Source: an uncultured Bacteroidia bacterium
GTDB taxonomy: Bacteria; Bacteroidota; Bacteroidia; Bacteroidales; UBA932
Assembly (NCBI GenBank): GCA_902789395.1
Contig: CADANY010000013.1
Coordinates: 39,441-103,440, forward strand
DNA length: 64,000 nucleotides
Direction: 5' to 3'
Of the stretch, positions 42,699 through 52,436 are shown one piece after another (positions within the stretch are counted from its first letter, which is position 1; every line of letters begins with the position of its first letter). Both the position numbers and the translations under genes were made by a program. Below the pieces are notes generated by a model that worked only from the letters and a program-made list of their open reading frames with translations, had not been told where the DNA came from and ran no database searches.

Positions 42699-43485
42699 TT
42701 GTCCCGGACCCATATCTGAAATGCTGGATGCCATCCCCCCGATCTCTCTCGGGGAGATGGACTCCATCCGGCTGATGAACAGGACGGACACGAAGTTCAT
42801 GACGGAGCAGGAGACGCTTGTCCGTATTCTTTCGGACGCCTCCAGGTGCGGTTACAGGGCATTGGTCGCCGACGGGATGAATCTGTCTCCGTACAACTCT
42901 CTCTACTATGATACGGCGGACCTTAAAATGTTCATGGACCACCATAACCGCCGCCTCGTCCGGGAGAAGGTCAGGACAAGGGTCTATCTCTCTTCCGGAG
43001 CAACGTTCCTTGAGGTCAAACATAAAAACAACAAGGGGCGGACCCGGAAGAAAAGGATGGCCATTGCACCGGAATTGTTCGGTGACTTCCGCGAAGACGC
43101 CGGGGCGGTGGCTTATCTGGAGAGCCATTCATCCTATCCGGCCGCCGGAATTGCTCCTGCCCTCGAAACGGCGTTTGACAGGATTACCCTTGTCAATGCC
43201 GCCAAGACCGAACGCCTGACGATTGATATGAACCTTAGGTTCAAAAATGTCCGGACAGGCCGCGAGGCGAATCTCGGAGATGGGGTCATTATCGAACTCA
43301 AGCAGGACGGAAGAGCAGAGAGCCAGATGAAGCGAATCCTTCTCGACTGCCGGGTCAAACCCCTTCGAATCAGCAAATACTGTATCGGGACGACCCTGAC
43401 CGATCCGGGAGCCAAAGCCAACCGTTTTAAAGAAAAAATCAGAAAAATCCAGAAGATCATCCACACTAACATTACCGTACTATGA
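42691..43485 (+). CDS. VTC-domain protein (polyphosphate polymerase-like)
   Basis: This 264-residue cytoplasmic protein has the VTC/triphosphate-tunnel fold. Typical pieces are MNRTDTKFM near the start, SLYYDTADLKMFMDHHNRR, the basic strand EKVRTRVYLSSG, LEVKHKNNKGRTRKKRM and VIIELKQDGRAES. In the fungal homologue Vtc4 these line a tunnel where polyphosphate is made. The bacterial role is unproven. I chose ATG 42691; an in-frame TTG at 42673 is less likely. It overlaps the DUF4956 gene by four bases, so a functional partnership with that membrane protein is likely. Confidence 0.88.
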   Translation: MRSCPGPISEMLDAIPPISLGEMDSIRLMNRTDTKFMTEQETLVRILSDASRCGYRALVADGMNLSPYNSLYYDTADLKMFMDHHNRRLVREKVRTRVYLSSGATFLEVKHKNNKGRTRKKRMAIAPELFGDFREDAGAVAYLESHSSYPAAGIAPALETAFDRITLVNAAKTERLTIDMNLRFKNVRTGREANLGDGVIIELKQDGRAESQMKRILLDCRVKPLRISKYCIGTTLTDPGAKANRFKEKIRKIQKIIHTNITVL

Positions 43486-44303
43486 TAAAGATACTTGCCC
43501 TTTTCCTTTCCGGCCTCTTGGCCTTCCAACCGCTCCAAGCGGATCTTTCTGCGCTTGGTGATTATGATCTCAGTGACGAGAACGTGTTCGACGTGCAGAC
43601 AATTACTGAGGCAACGATGACCACGTCCCAGAGTATAACAGAACTGGCGATCCGCTTCGGGCTGAACCTGCTGGTCTGCTGGATTCTCGTGCAGTTTTTC
43701 TATTACCGGAAAAGCCGCCGCCGTGACTATTATTTTACCTTCATGGTCTTTTCCACGGCGATGCTCATGCTCCTGTATATTATGGGGAATGTCGAGATCG
43801 GGGTCGGCCTGACGCTGGGACTGTTCGCCATCTTCGGGGTGATCAGGTATCGGACCGAAACGGTACCGATCCGGGAGATGACCTATCTTTTCGTAATCAT
43901 CGCGCTTGCTGCGATGAACGGTCTGGCGCCCGTCTACCGGCTTGTCGGAAGCGTAACGGACAATCCGCATTATATACTGCCCGCCGGTAATATTGCCGTT
44001 TTGGTAATCTCCAACCTGCTTGTCATCTGCCTGATCTGGATACTTGAAGACGAGAGGCTTCTCAAGCATACGTCTGCGAAACTGGTCCTCTATGACCGGA
44101 TCGAACTGATTGTCCCGGAGCGCCGGGCAGAGCTCGTCGCCGATCTGGAAAAGCGGGTCGGCGTCCAGATTGACAACTTGGAGATCGGCCACGTTGATTT
44201 TCTCCGGGATGCCGCCTATATCAAGGTATATTATACACTGGACAAGGGGCAGAGCGCCACGATTGACCAACTGACCAAAGCCAAAGACTTCGTAGAACAG
44301 TAG
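43482..44303 (+). CDS. DUF4956 membrane protein
   Basis: This 273-residue protein has a signal-like N-terminus and about four membrane helices, including LAIRFGLNLLVCWILVQFFY, GVGLTLGLFAIFGVIRYR and IAVLVISNLLVICLIWIL. The central motif FAIFGVIRYRTETVPIREMT is typical of DUF4956. The C-terminal 80 residues form a cytoplasmic alpha/beta domain (LVLYDRIELIVPERRAELV). The ATG lies in the VTC stop region (ATGA), so translation is coupled. DUF4956 with VTC recurs across bacteria; a possible role is handling a polymer or precursor at the membrane. Confidence 0.87.
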   Translation: MIKILALFLSGLLAFQPLQADLSALGDYDLSDENVFDVQTITEATMTTSQSITELAIRFGLNLLVCWILVQFFYYRKSRRRDYYFTFMVFSTAMLMLLYIMGNVEIGVGLTLGLFAIFGVIRYRTETVPIREMTYLFVIIALAAMNGLAPVYRLVGSVTDNPHYILPAGNIAVLVISNLLVICLIWILEDERLLKHTSAKLVLYDRIELIVPERRAELVADLEKRVGVQIDNLEIGHVDFLRDAAYIKVYYTLDKGQSATIDQLTKAKDFVEQ

Positions 44304-44307
44304 CGTT

Positions 44308-45108
44308 ATGAGAAAGATCGGTTATCTTATCGCGGCGGCGGTTCTGCTATTCCCGCCGGTCGCGAGGGCGCAGCAGGAGACGGTCGATGTCGGAGATGAT
44401 GTCCGCGGCCGCCTCAGTGTCGAAGTGGACAAGAAACTCGTCCGGGGCCTTCATGTCTTTGCTGAGGGAGAGCTCCGCGCCTATGATAATTTTTCTACAT
44501 TCAAGCGCTATGCGGGCACCTTGGGAATGAGCTATAAGGTCAATTCCTATCTGAAGACCGGTGTCAGTTATACCTTCTTCAATCAGGTAAACAATGATGG
44601 AGAGTGGGTTCCGCGTCATAGGATGAATGTCGATCTGATCGGCTCTCTCCGGCCGGGACTCTGGCATATTTCCCTGCGGGAAAGGGTCCAGATAACCAAC
44701 AAAACAGGGTATCTCAATCCCTATCAGGAAGTCCGTAACCTCGTTGCGCTGCGCTCCCGCCTGAAGGTCTCCTATAACGGTTTTGTCCGGTTCGAGCCGT
44801 ATGCATTTGTCGAGATCAGGACTCTCCTGAATGATCCCCGTTGTTCTGCGACGTACGTAACCTCGACGGGAGCGTATTCGGATTATAAGTTTCTCGGATA
44901 CAATGATATCTACCTGAACCGGGTCAGGAGTGCGCTGGGGATGGAATGGAAACTGTCGAGACAGCATGCATTCGATTTCTTCCTCTTCGGTGACTGGTGC
45001 CGGGAGAAGGATATCGATACGAACAAGGAGGGAACGAAACTGAAGTCCCTCACTTGGGAGAAAGGGTTCAATACAACGCTCGGCGTTTCCTACAAGTTCT
45101 CATTCTGA
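44308..45108 (+). CDS. DUF2490 outer-membrane protein
   Basis: This 266-residue protein has a signal peptide (LIAAAVLLFPPVARA) and a chain of amphipathic beta strands ending in FNTTLGVSYKFSF, with a terminal Phe, so an outer-membrane beta-barrel is likely. Segments LSVEVDKKLVRGLHVFAEGE and LKTGVSYTFFNQVNNDGEW match DUF2490. It starts 4 bp after DUF4956 and is the last gene of the set. It may be the outer-membrane element of whatever the VTC/DUF4956 pair makes or exports. Confidence 0.8.
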   Translation: MRKIGYLIAAAVLLFPPVARAQQETVDVGDDVRGRLSVEVDKKLVRGLHVFAEGELRAYDNFSTFKRYAGTLGMSYKVNSYLKTGVSYTFFNQVNNDGEWVPRHRMNVDLIGSLRPGLWHISLRERVQITNKTGYLNPYQEVRNLVALRSRLKVSYNGFVRFEPYAFVEIRTLLNDPRCSATYVTSTGAYSDYKFLGYNDIYLNRVRSALGMEWKLSRQHAFDFFLFGDWCREKDIDTNKEGTKLKSLTWEKGFNTTLGVSYKFSF

Positions 45109-45117
45109 TATTTTTGT

Positions 45118-45125
45118 TATCTTTG
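45118..45125 (+). promoter_or_regulatory. -7 promoter element before the second EEP gene
   Basis: TATCTTTG matches the Bacteroidota -7 box and is followed after 28 bp by the start codon at 45154. Confidence 0.5.
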
Positions 45126-45153
45126 TGCTCGCAAAGTGCAAAGACTAATAACT

Positions 45154-46407
45154 ATGACACTCAGAAGTATTTCTCATCTTGTCTCCGTTTGCCTGATGGC
45201 AGGCCTTATCCATTCTTGCGGAGAGAAAGTACCGGCTCAGACCCAGATCCATGTCCAGTCTATCACCGTCAGCCCTACCGAGTTGACTTTGCAGGATCAG
45301 ACGAAGGGTACCGTTACCGCAACGGTCCTGCCCGAGAATGCTACGGATAAAACGGTCCTCTGGTCTTCTGCAAATACCGGAGTTGCAACGGTTGAGAACG
45401 GTATCGTAACCCCCGTGGCGCCGGGTACGACGGATATCATTGCAAAAACCGCCGATCTGGGACTCGTCTCAAAATGCAAGGTTACCGTTACGTCTTCCGC
45501 ACCGCAGGAAAAGGCGTGGCCTCTCCGGCTGATGACCTTCAATATCCTCCAGGGTGGGAAAGCCGACGGATCGACGGATACGGCGGGACATGAGTGGGAC
45601 GCCGTCCGGAAAACGCCCTGTCTCAACATGTTGAAAGAGATCAATCCGGATATCATCCTGCTTCAGGAGTGCCGGCGCGAGCAGCTCAAGTTCCTGAAAG
45701 CCAATCTGGCCGGATATAATTACTTCTCCTATGCCAAGGACGGAGTCCTGGCTTCAGGCTATTCGGACGGAGACGCGACCAATGACGCTTCTTTCAAGAA
45801 CGGTGGCCAGCGAAACGTCATCCTTCTCCGAAGTTCCATGTTTGAAATGAAGGAGTGGGGTCGCTTCTGGCTCTCGGAAAACCCTTCGGCTCCATCCAAG
45901 GGCTTCGGGACTTCCGGGCAGAAGATTACACTCTGGATGAAAGTCCGTCACCTGGCGGGCGGTTTTGATTTCTATCTTTTCAATACGCATTTTATCCCCC
46001 AGAGTTATGGAAATGCCGTGACGCCTGTCGTTGATGTGATTACTCCCTGCGCCGAGGTGAATGTCAAACAGATGAAACAGATTCTGGGTGACAAGACTGT
46101 TTCCGGAAAGGGGAATGATCCGACGATCGTTTTCTTCGCCGGGGATCTGAACAGCAGCAATACCAGCGCCAGGATGGCCTCCGTCAATGATTATCTCTAT
46201 CGTGCAGGGGATCTGGCCGAGAAAAAGGATGAGTCCAAGACCTTCAACGGTTTCCGTGCAGACCGCTCGACATGGACCCTGATCGATCATATTTATTACA
46301 AGAACGCCGTTCCGAAAGTCTATAAAGTCGTCAACGAGGAGACCTACGGGACCCAGTTCCTGTCCGATCATTTCCCGGTCTACTGCGATTTCGAGATCAA
46401 TCGGTAA
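45154..46407 (+). CDS. Ig-like (BIG2) plus endonuclease/exonuclease/phosphatase lipoprotein
   Basis: This 417-residue lipoprotein has lipobox LIHSC (near residue 21). A BIG2-type Ig-like domain covers about residues 35-115 (VLPENATDKTVLWSSANTGV and PVAPGTTDIIAKTA). The EEP domain follows from about residue 125: MTFNILQGG, ILLQECRREQ (metal-binding Glu), LFNTHFIPQ, FAGDLNSSNTS and LSDHFPVYCDFEI (Asp-His). The start is ATG 45154; GTG 45136 upstream is on the transcript start. It differs from the EEP gene at 25327 in domain layout. Its 3' end overlaps the opposing radical-SAM gene by 11 bp. The substrate is unknown. Confidence 0.87.
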   Translation: MTLRSISHLVSVCLMAGLIHSCGEKVPAQTQIHVQSITVSPTELTLQDQTKGTVTATVLPENATDKTVLWSSANTGVATVENGIVTPVAPGTTDIIAKTADLGLVSKCKVTVTSSAPQEKAWPLRLMTFNILQGGKADGSTDTAGHEWDAVRKTPCLNMLKEINPDIILLQECRREQLKFLKANLAGYNYFSYAKDGVLASGYSDGDATNDASFKNGGQRNVILLRSSMFEMKEWGRFWLSENPSAPSKGFGTSGQKITLWMKVRHLAGGFDFYLFNTHFIPQSYGNAVTPVVDVITPCAEVNVKQMKQILGDKTVSGKGNDPTIVFFAGDLNSSNTSARMASVNDYLYRAGDLAEKKDESKTFNGFRADRSTWTLIDHIYYKNAVPKVYKVVNEETYGTQFLSDHFPVYCDFEINR

Positions 46408-47287
46408 GATCTTCCCTGGTAATTCCTCGGGAGGCGAGACAGGCGGCGAGACGTTTCCGGATTTGATCCGGACGGGTCCCTCTCCAGGGAGAAACGGCCA
46501 GAAAACGGGGCGGAACGGAAGCTGCGAAACGGTCGATCTTCAAGTCGGGACGAAGCCTTTCAAGCAGATCGGCGAGCAGTTCGATATACGTATCTAAATC
46601 CGGGAGAAGGAATTCTTCCGGATTTTTTTCATATTCAAGGGCCATTGCCGTCCCTTTCAGAATCTGCAGTTGGTGCAGTTTGATGCCGCTAAGGGGGAGA
46701 GCATTGATCAGCTCGCATTCGGCGAGGAGCATATTCCGCGTTTCCCCCGGAAGACCGAGTATGAAATGGGCCCGGGCATCGATCCCCCTTTCAGCGCTGA
46801 GCCGTACCGCATGCCGCGCGTCGGCAAAGGTATGGCCCCGATGGACCCTTTCCAGCGTCTTGTCGTAGCAGGACTCGATTCCGAATTCGAGGACGACGGA
46901 TCCCGGAAGGGAAGCGATCATGTCCAGTTTTTCCTCATCGACACAGTCGGGCCGAGTCCCAATGACAAGCCCGGATACAGCCGGGTGGGAGAGGGCTTCC
47001 CCGTATTTTCTCCGGAGATTGTCTATGGGTCCATATGTGTTCGAAAAGGATTGGAAATAAGCAAGGTAGCCGTCTGATTTACGTCCTCTCGCCAGGTGGA
47101 AAGCAATCCCTTCGTCAATCTGCTCCCGGATGGATTTCCCCGGATGGCTGTAGGAAGGATGGAAGGCGGCGTTATCGCAGAAAGTACATCCGCCGAACCC
47201 GAGTGTCCCGTCCCGGTTCGGGCAGGTAAAGCCGGCATCGATGACAAGCCGCTGCATACGATCCGTTTTGCCTTTGTTTGAGTCCAT
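46397..47287 (-). CDS. Radical SAM protein, TIGR01212/YhcC type
   Basis: This 296-residue protein has the unusual cluster CPNRDGTLGFGGCTFC (three Cys that bind the 4Fe-4S cluster), followed by FQSFSNTYGP and FGIESCYDKTLERVHRGHTF. These are diagnostic of the YhcC/TIGR01212 group, whose reaction is not established. The N-terminus before IDAGFTCPNRDG is only about 15 residues, shorter than usual, and the upstream in-frame DNA carries no better start before a stop. It lies 20 bp downstream of, and in the same direction as, the fibronectin-like lipoprotein gene. Confidence 0.9.
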   Translation of the reverse strand: MDSNKGKTDRMQRLVIDAGFTCPNRDGTLGFGGCTFCDNAAFHPSYSHPGKSIREQIDEGIAFHLARGRKSDGYLAYFQSFSNTYGPIDNLRRKYGEALSHPAVSGLVIGTRPDCVDEEKLDMIASLPGSVVLEFGIESCYDKTLERVHRGHTFADARHAVRLSAERGIDARAHFILGLPGETRNMLLAECELINALPLSGIKLHQLQILKGTAMALEYEKNPEEFLLPDLDTYIELLADLLERLRPDLKIDRFAASVPPRFLAVSPWRGTRPDQIRKRLAACLASRGITREDLTD

Positions 47288-47307
47288 ACGGCTGCGAGGG
47301 TGGCGAA

Positions 47308-48558
47308 TTATTCTCCGGGAATCGTAAAGAAGATTCTCTCCGATTCAACCCTCTTGTATCCATTGGTCCCAAAAGCCTTGAATCCATATTGAATTCCGGG
47401 CGAAAGGCCTTCCCACACATAGGACATGCGTCCTTCTCCGGGCGTCACTTCTATCGTGGTTTCTCTCCAGGTATGGAGACGCCCGGCTGGGTCGAAACTG
47501 ATATTGTCCAAAAGGATGAACCCGGATTGGGTAACGAATTCAGTCTGGGAAATGTCGGCGGTCAGAATAACGGAATTGCCGCTGATGTTGAAATGGGCAG
47601 AAGAAATTTCAGGAACGGGAACGGCGGGTGTTCCGAAAGACTGTTCTTCCGTCATGAAAGTTTCCCCTCTGACTGTATAAAAGACTTTGAACCGATAGCC
47701 TTTCTCAGGTTTTAGATCGGGGATTTCTGTTTCTATCCGGTTATTCACCGGAGTGATCGTAATGACATTCCATTCGACGGGCATATACTCCCTGAACATG
47801 AAACCGCAAGGGGTATAATCCACGTCTGCCTCGAATGAGGCGGATAATTTTGCAGAGAAGTAGGACGGCACTGCCTCCTGACCCGTCACCGTTACCCTAT
47901 ATGGTGGCGGAAGCGTTTTAAACCGCATGGAATAGGTATTCCCGATGGCTCCCTTATTGGAATAGATGATGTGGAATTCATAAAAAGTCTCCGGAATCAG
48001 GTTTGTCATCGTGCAGACATACTCGTCCCCTTCTTTCGTAGTTTTGCTCTGGGACGTATTATACGCACCGCCGGTCCCTTCGATATAGCAGCCTGCGATG
48101 TAACTCCGTAGGTACTCTTCATCCAGGAAGCGGAACCGTGCCATGGCATCGTAGGCCCCGGGCTCAATCTTCAGGTCCACGACCTTCGGCATCGGATAAG
48201 GATCGGTGTCGAAGGAATAGGGCGGTGAGGTCCATTCCGATTTTGCCGTCGACCAGGATACGGAATACCGGTATCTGACGTTCGGCCGGAGTGAATCAAA
48301 AGTAGCCGTCAGCGTATTTCCTGAAATCGTGGCGGTTTTCCTGATCGATCCCTCTCCCGGCGGATTGATGCTGAATGATGCCCGTTTGATATTCTCCGCA
48401 CGGAGGAATTTTGCTTCCAGCGTGACGGTAAAAGCCGAAGGCGTTGCATTGAGGGCAATCAGTTCGGGAACGGTCGCTACCGGCTTTTTAGTGCAGCATG
48501 GAACAGACACGGCCAAAAGCAGCGCCAGCAGGAATGTATGATTACTTCTCAAAAGCAT
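47308..48558 (-). CDS. Lipoprotein with fibronectin-like repeats, function unknown
   Basis: This 416-residue lipoprotein has lipobox AVSVPCC near residue 21. The chain shows at least four repeats of about 95 residues, each ending in a typical fibronectin type III-like strand: FDSLRPNVRYRYSVSWSTAK, LIPETFYEFHIIYSNKGAIG, LKPEKGYRFKVFYTVRGE and GLSPGIQYGFKAFGTNGYK. No catalytic domain is present. Proteins of this type are surface or periplasmic binding scaffolds. Its minus-strand -7 box CAAAGATA (48614-48621; TATCTTTG in gene orientation) lies about 55 bp upstream. Confidence 0.7.
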   Translation of the reverse strand: MLLRSNHTFLLALLLAVSVPCCTKKPVATVPELIALNATPSAFTVTLEAKFLRAENIKRASFSINPPGEGSIRKTATISGNTLTATFDSLRPNVRYRYSVSWSTAKSEWTSPPYSFDTDPYPMPKVVDLKIEPGAYDAMARFRFLDEEYLRSYIAGCYIEGTGGAYNTSQSKTTKEGDEYVCTMTNLIPETFYEFHIIYSNKGAIGNTYSMRFKTLPPPYRVTVTGQEAVPSYFSAKLSASFEADVDYTPCGFMFREYMPVEWNVITITPVNNRIETEIPDLKPEKGYRFKVFYTVRGETFMTEEQSFGTPAVPVPEISSAHFNISGNSVILTADISQTEFVTQSGFILLDNISFDPAGRLHTWRETTIEVTPGEGRMSYVWEGLSPGIQYGFKAFGTNGYKRVESERIFFTIPGE

Positions 48559-48613
48559 GGCTGTGACCGTTTAGGAGAGCTTTTTGAGCAGGTTCGGATA
48601 TTCTCTGTTTCGT

Positions 48614-48621
48614 CAAAGATA
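48614..48621 (-). promoter_or_regulatory. -7 promoter element of the fibronectin-like lipoprotein
   Basis: Reads TATCTTTG on the minus strand. It lies back to back with the plus-strand box TATTTTTG at 48653-48660. Confidence 0.5.
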
Positions 48622-48652
48622 TAAAAAAATCGAGAGAGTAAATATAATTTAT

Positions 48653-48660
48653 TATTTTTG
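48653..48660 (+). promoter_or_regulatory. -7 promoter element of the TlpA-like gene
   Basis: TATTTTTG, 37 bp before the ATG at 48698, matches the Bacteroidota -7 box. Confidence 0.45.
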
Positions 48661-48697
48661 TGCTAATTGCTATAACCGTTTAAATATCATTCTATCT

Positions 48698-49744
48698 ATG
48701 TTCCGCAATGCTTTTTTTGTTGCCGTCGCTTTGCTGGGGGCGGTCGCTTGTTCTTCAAATCCGGCATGCATGATCAAAGGCACAGTAGAGCCCCAGACGG
48801 ATAGTGTGTGGCTGGTAGACATGGCGGGGAATCGTCTGGACGCCTGTGACGTACAAGATGGCTCTTTTACATTGTCATGCGAAAGAGATCCGCAGAAGAG
48901 TGTTTCCGTTTTAACCAGTCTGGGCGGCGACCCGGTTTCCCTGATTCCGGACAGTAAGGAAATCTCCGTGACAGTGGAAAACGGAAAGGCCGTGGTCAGC
49001 GGCAGTCCGCTTTCAGAAGAATTGCAGGAATTCCAGCAGTGGATGATGAACCATTTTATGAGTTATAATGAAAAGGCGATGGGGCTTAGGAAGAGTGGGG
49101 ACGAGGCAGGTGCCTCGGCCCTTATGGAAGAGATGTACAAGACCATGACTGATCGTTGTAAAGAGATGTACCTGAATCATTTGCAAGACCCGATAGGGGT
49201 TCAGGCCATGACGATGCTCCGCTTCGATATCCCAGATGAAGAATTCATTCGCTTATATGAGATGGGAGGGGAATGCATTCACGCCGATGCCATGATAGCC
49301 GGAAGATATGAATCCCTGACAGCGGATATGGGAAAGGTCATTCAGTTGGATCCGGCCGGCGGGATGATTGGTGAATCGACAGGGAATTGGAACACTTTTA
49401 TAGGCAAGGGGAACTATGTCCTGGTCGATTTCTGGGCTTCATGGTGCGGCCCATGCCGGGAGGAGACGCCGTTTGTCATCAAAGCTTATAATGACTATAA
49501 AGACAAGGGACTTGTGGTCATTGGTATTCCGGTGCAGGATAAACTGGAGGCAACGAAGAAGGCTATGAAGGATTTGGGCATTCATTATCCCCAGCTATTG
49601 GACCCGAAAGGAACCCTGGCGGAGAAATATGGAGTAACCGGCATACCGCATCTCTTCCTCTTCGGCCCCGACGGTGAGTTGGTAAAAGAAGGCATGCGCG
49701 GGGAAGGAATCAATGCCGCACTGAAACCAATATTTCAAAAATAA
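48698..49744 (+). CDS. TlpA-like thioredoxin lipoprotein with DUF4369-like domain
   Basis: This 348-residue lipoprotein has lipobox LLGAVAC (Cys18). The N-terminal part (about 22-110) resembles DUF4369 (CMIKGTVEPQTDSVWLVDMA), followed by a helical stretch (about 110-210). The thioredoxin domain (about 215-345) has the redox motif in VDFWASWCGPCREETPF and the cis-Pro region GVTGIPHLFLFGPDG. It is probably a periplasmic thiol-disulfide reductase of the TlpA/ResA kind. I chose ATG 48698 because it starts the signal peptide. It appears to be a single-gene transcript. Confidence 0.88.
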   Translation: MFRNAFFVAVALLGAVACSSNPACMIKGTVEPQTDSVWLVDMAGNRLDACDVQDGSFTLSCERDPQKSVSVLTSLGGDPVSLIPDSKEISVTVENGKAVVSGSPLSEELQEFQQWMMNHFMSYNEKAMGLRKSGDEAGASALMEEMYKTMTDRCKEMYLNHLQDPIGVQAMTMLRFDIPDEEFIRLYEMGGECIHADAMIAGRYESLTADMGKVIQLDPAGGMIGESTGNWNTFIGKGNYVLVDFWASWCGPCREETPFVIKAYNDYKDKGLVVIGIPVQDKLEATKKAMKDLGIHYPQLLDPKGTLAEKYGVTGIPHLFLFGPDGELVKEGMRGEGINAALKPIFQK

Positions 49745-49919
49745 TCACTATTGTTAGAGACGCATTAAGAAACATTTTATTATAAATGCCGGATAACGGA
49801 TTGAACCGGCGACTGTTATTTATAATCAAGGAATAAGATACATGAAAAGCTCTGCCCAGGAAGAAACTTGGGGGGATGGGGAATAACGGCCCTTCGCTCG
49901 GATTAATGGCTACAGAAAT

Positions 49920-52433
49920 ATGATAACTAGTATCCCAAAAATGGGGAGATTGTCTTTTATTCTGGCCGGATTGCTTGCCTGCGTGTCAGCCTCCGCCCAG
50001 GGGCTCGTATTAAGGTATGACAAACCCGCCACGCGCTTTGAGGAGGCTCTGCCGATTGGCAACGGACATCTTGGGGCTACGGTTTATGGCGGCATAGTGG
50101 ATGACCTTATCTGGCTCAACGAAGGTTCTTTATGGGGTGGATGCGCTAATCCTGACAACAACCCTGTCCCAACCGGAGGTCCTCAGCTCCTTGCTGAAGT
50201 TCGGGCCTTGCTTGAGAAAGAGGAGTGGAAAGCGGCCGAGGAAAAGGTCAAAGGACTTCAAGGGAAATACGTCAATTCATATCTCCCGATGGGGTCGCTT
50301 CATATCCGCCAAATCTTTGACAAAGAAGGCCTCGTCTTTGATTATTCCGGAAAGAATGCGGCTCTCCCACAGAGCAAGGCCAGCGTAATCGGAAATTACC
50401 TCCGCACCCTGGACCTTGACAACGCCGTGACCACAACCAAATTTGTGGCCGATGGTGTTGAATATTCAAGGGAGATATTTGTATCGCACCCGGACAGGGT
50501 CATGGTGATGCGGCTGACTTCCTCCGAGAAAGGAAAGCTTGAGTTCGATCTCGACGGAGCCACGATGTGGGACAGCAGTTCCGTGGAAAGCGTATCTTCG
50601 AATGAATATGTCGTCAAAGGGCAGGTCGGTTATTACCAGAGCACGAAGTGGCAGGAGCCGTTCTCCCAGTGGCAGGTGGGGCCTAACGGAGAGAGGGGCA
50701 TGCGCTACCAGTTCCGGGTCAAGGTCGTTAAGTGCGACGGACGGGTTTACACCGGTCCGTGCCTCCATGTCTCCGATGCCTCTGATGTTTTGATCCTTGT
50801 TTCCGCCGCTACAAGTTTCAATGGCTTTGATAAGCGCCCTGACACCGAGGGGCGTGACGAGAACGCTCTGGCGGCATCGTTTATAGAGAGAGCCGAGAAG
50901 AAGGGTTACAAGGAGCTCTTGAACGCCCATATCGCTGACTACCAGAAGCTTTTCGGCTCAGTTAAACTGACGTTGGGTTCTGCTGATATGGCCGGACAGC
51001 CGCTCACCACGGATAAACGTCTTGAGGCTTACGCAGCCGGAGCTGAGGATCTGTATCTTGAGACGCTGTACTTCCAGTTCGGCCGCTACCTCCTGATCTC
51101 TTCCTCGAGGGAAGACAGCGAAGTCCCCTGCAACCTTCAGGGACTCTGGTGCAAGGACCGCCACCCGGCATGGGGAAGCGACCTCCACACCAATATCAAT
51201 ATCCAGATGAACTACTGGCCAGCTGAGCCTTTAGGGCTGAGTCAGAGTGCTTTGCCACTTATCGAGTTCATAAAGAATTGTTCCGTCGCGGGTGCTGAGA
51301 TAGTAAAGAATATGTACGGAATGAAAGGCTGGACCGTCCACCACAACAGCGACATCTGGGCTGCTGCCAATCCTGTTGGAGACAAAACCGGAAGCCCTTC
51401 CTGGGCCAATTACGTGATGGCAGGACCCTGGCTCTGCACCCATCTTTACGAGCATTATCTTTTCACAGAAGATAAGGCTTATCTGGCCGGGACCGCATAT
51501 CCCCTGCTCAAAGGCTCCGCGGAGTTCCTGATGGACTGGCTGATCGAAAAAGAAGGGAAATATATCACGTCTCCTTCCACTTCTCCGGAGAACACCTTCA
51601 TCGACGAGAACGGCAACCGAGGCAAGGTCACGATCGGCTCGGCGATGGATCTGGAGATCTGCTGGGAATTATTCACCGACGTTATCGAGGCCAGCGAGGC
51701 TCTCGGGGTCGATCCGGAGCTTAGGAAGAAATGGAAGCATTACCGCGACAATCTGTATCCCCTGCAGATCGGAGCTGCCGGTAACCTGGTGGAATGGTAC
51801 AAGGACTGGAAAGACGTTGAGCCCGAACACAGGCATGTCTCCCATCTTTTCGGCCTCCATCCTGGCCATGAAATATCACCTTTCACAACTCCGGATCTCG
51901 CCAAGGCCGCCGTCAAGACCCTTGAGAGAAGAGGAGACGGAGGTACCGGCTGGAGCAAGGCCTGGAAGATCTGCTTCTGGTCAAGGCTTCTCGACGGAAA
52001 CCACGCCCATAAGATGTACAGGGAGCTTCTCAGCAAGTCCACACTTCCAAATCTTTGGGACACCCATCCGCCATTCCAGATTGATGGTAATTTCGGAAGC
52101 ATCGCCGGTATCGGGGAGATGCTTCTCCAGAGCCAAAACGGTGAGATTCACTTGCTCCCGGCACTGCCATCGGCTTGGGCCGAAGGATCAGTGGAAGGTC
52201 TGCGGGCCCGGGGCGCCGTCACTGTTGACATAAATTGGGTCGGCGGCAAACTTAGTTCCGCCACCCTGAACTACTCCCCTGTCATTCAAGGCAAAGCGAA
52301 GAACTTCACGATCCGCATCTCTGTCCCTGTCAAGGTCAAAGGCGCCAGCGCCAGATCGAAGAGGTCTGGGAACTATTATCTGACAAAGATTTCCATAAAA
52401 CCAGGGAAAGACTGCGTCCTGACAGTGAAGTAA
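49920..52433 (+). CDS. GH95 alpha-L-fucosidase
   Basis: This 837-residue secreted enzyme belongs to glycoside hydrolase family 95. A signal peptide ([17 protein letters not shown]) follows either ATG 49920 or the ATG at 49941. Family signatures are [20 protein letters not shown] near the start, [14 protein letters not shown] (the two Asn correspond to catalytic-site Asn of AfcA), [10 protein letters not shown] (general acid Glu) and [12 protein letters not shown] (Asp). It hydrolyses alpha-1,2-fucosides or, in some members, galactosides. No other PUL gene is beside it. Pro codons CCT and CCA are more frequent than in neighbouring genes, which may point to separate acquisition. Confidence 0.93.
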   Translation: MITSIPKMGRLSFILAGLLACVSASAQGLVLRYDKPATRFEEALPIGNGHLGATVYGGIVDDLIWLNEGSLWGGCANPDNNPVPTGGPQLLAEVRALLEKEEWKAAEEKVKGLQGKYVNSYLPMGSLHIRQIFDKEGLVFDYSGKNAALPQSKASVIGNYLRTLDLDNAVTTTKFVADGVEYSREIFVSHPDRVMVMRLTSSEKGKLEFDLDGATMWDSSSVESVSSNEYVVKGQVGYYQSTKWQEPFSQWQVGPNGERGMRYQFRVKVVKCDGRVYTGPCLHVSDASDVLILVSAATSFNGFDKRPDTEGRDENALAASFIERAEKKGYKELLNAHIADYQKLFGSVKLTLGSADMAGQPLTTDKRLEAYAAGAEDLYLETLYFQFGRYLLISSSREDSEVPCNLQGLWCKDRHPAWGSDLHTNINIQMNYWPAEPLGLSQSALPLIEFIKNCSVAGAEIVKNMYGMKGWTVHHNSDIWAAANPVGDKTGSPSWANYVMAGPWLCTHLYEHYLFTEDKAYLAGTAYPLLKGSAEFLMDWLIEKEGKYITSPSTSPENTFIDENGNRGKVTIGSAMDLEICWELFTDVIEASEALGVDPELRKKWKHYRDNLYPLQIGAAGNLVEWYKDWKDVEPEHRHVSHLFGLHPGHEISPFTTPDLAKAAVKTLERRGDGGTGWSKAWKICFWSRLLDGNHAHKMYRELLSKSTLPNLWDTHPPFQIDGNFGSIAGIGEMLLQSQNGEIHLLPALPSAWAEGSVEGLRARGAVTVDINWVGGKLSSATLNYSPVIQGKAKNFTIRISVPVKVKGASARSKRSGNYYLTKISIKPGKDCVLTVK

Positions 52434-52436
52434 GTC

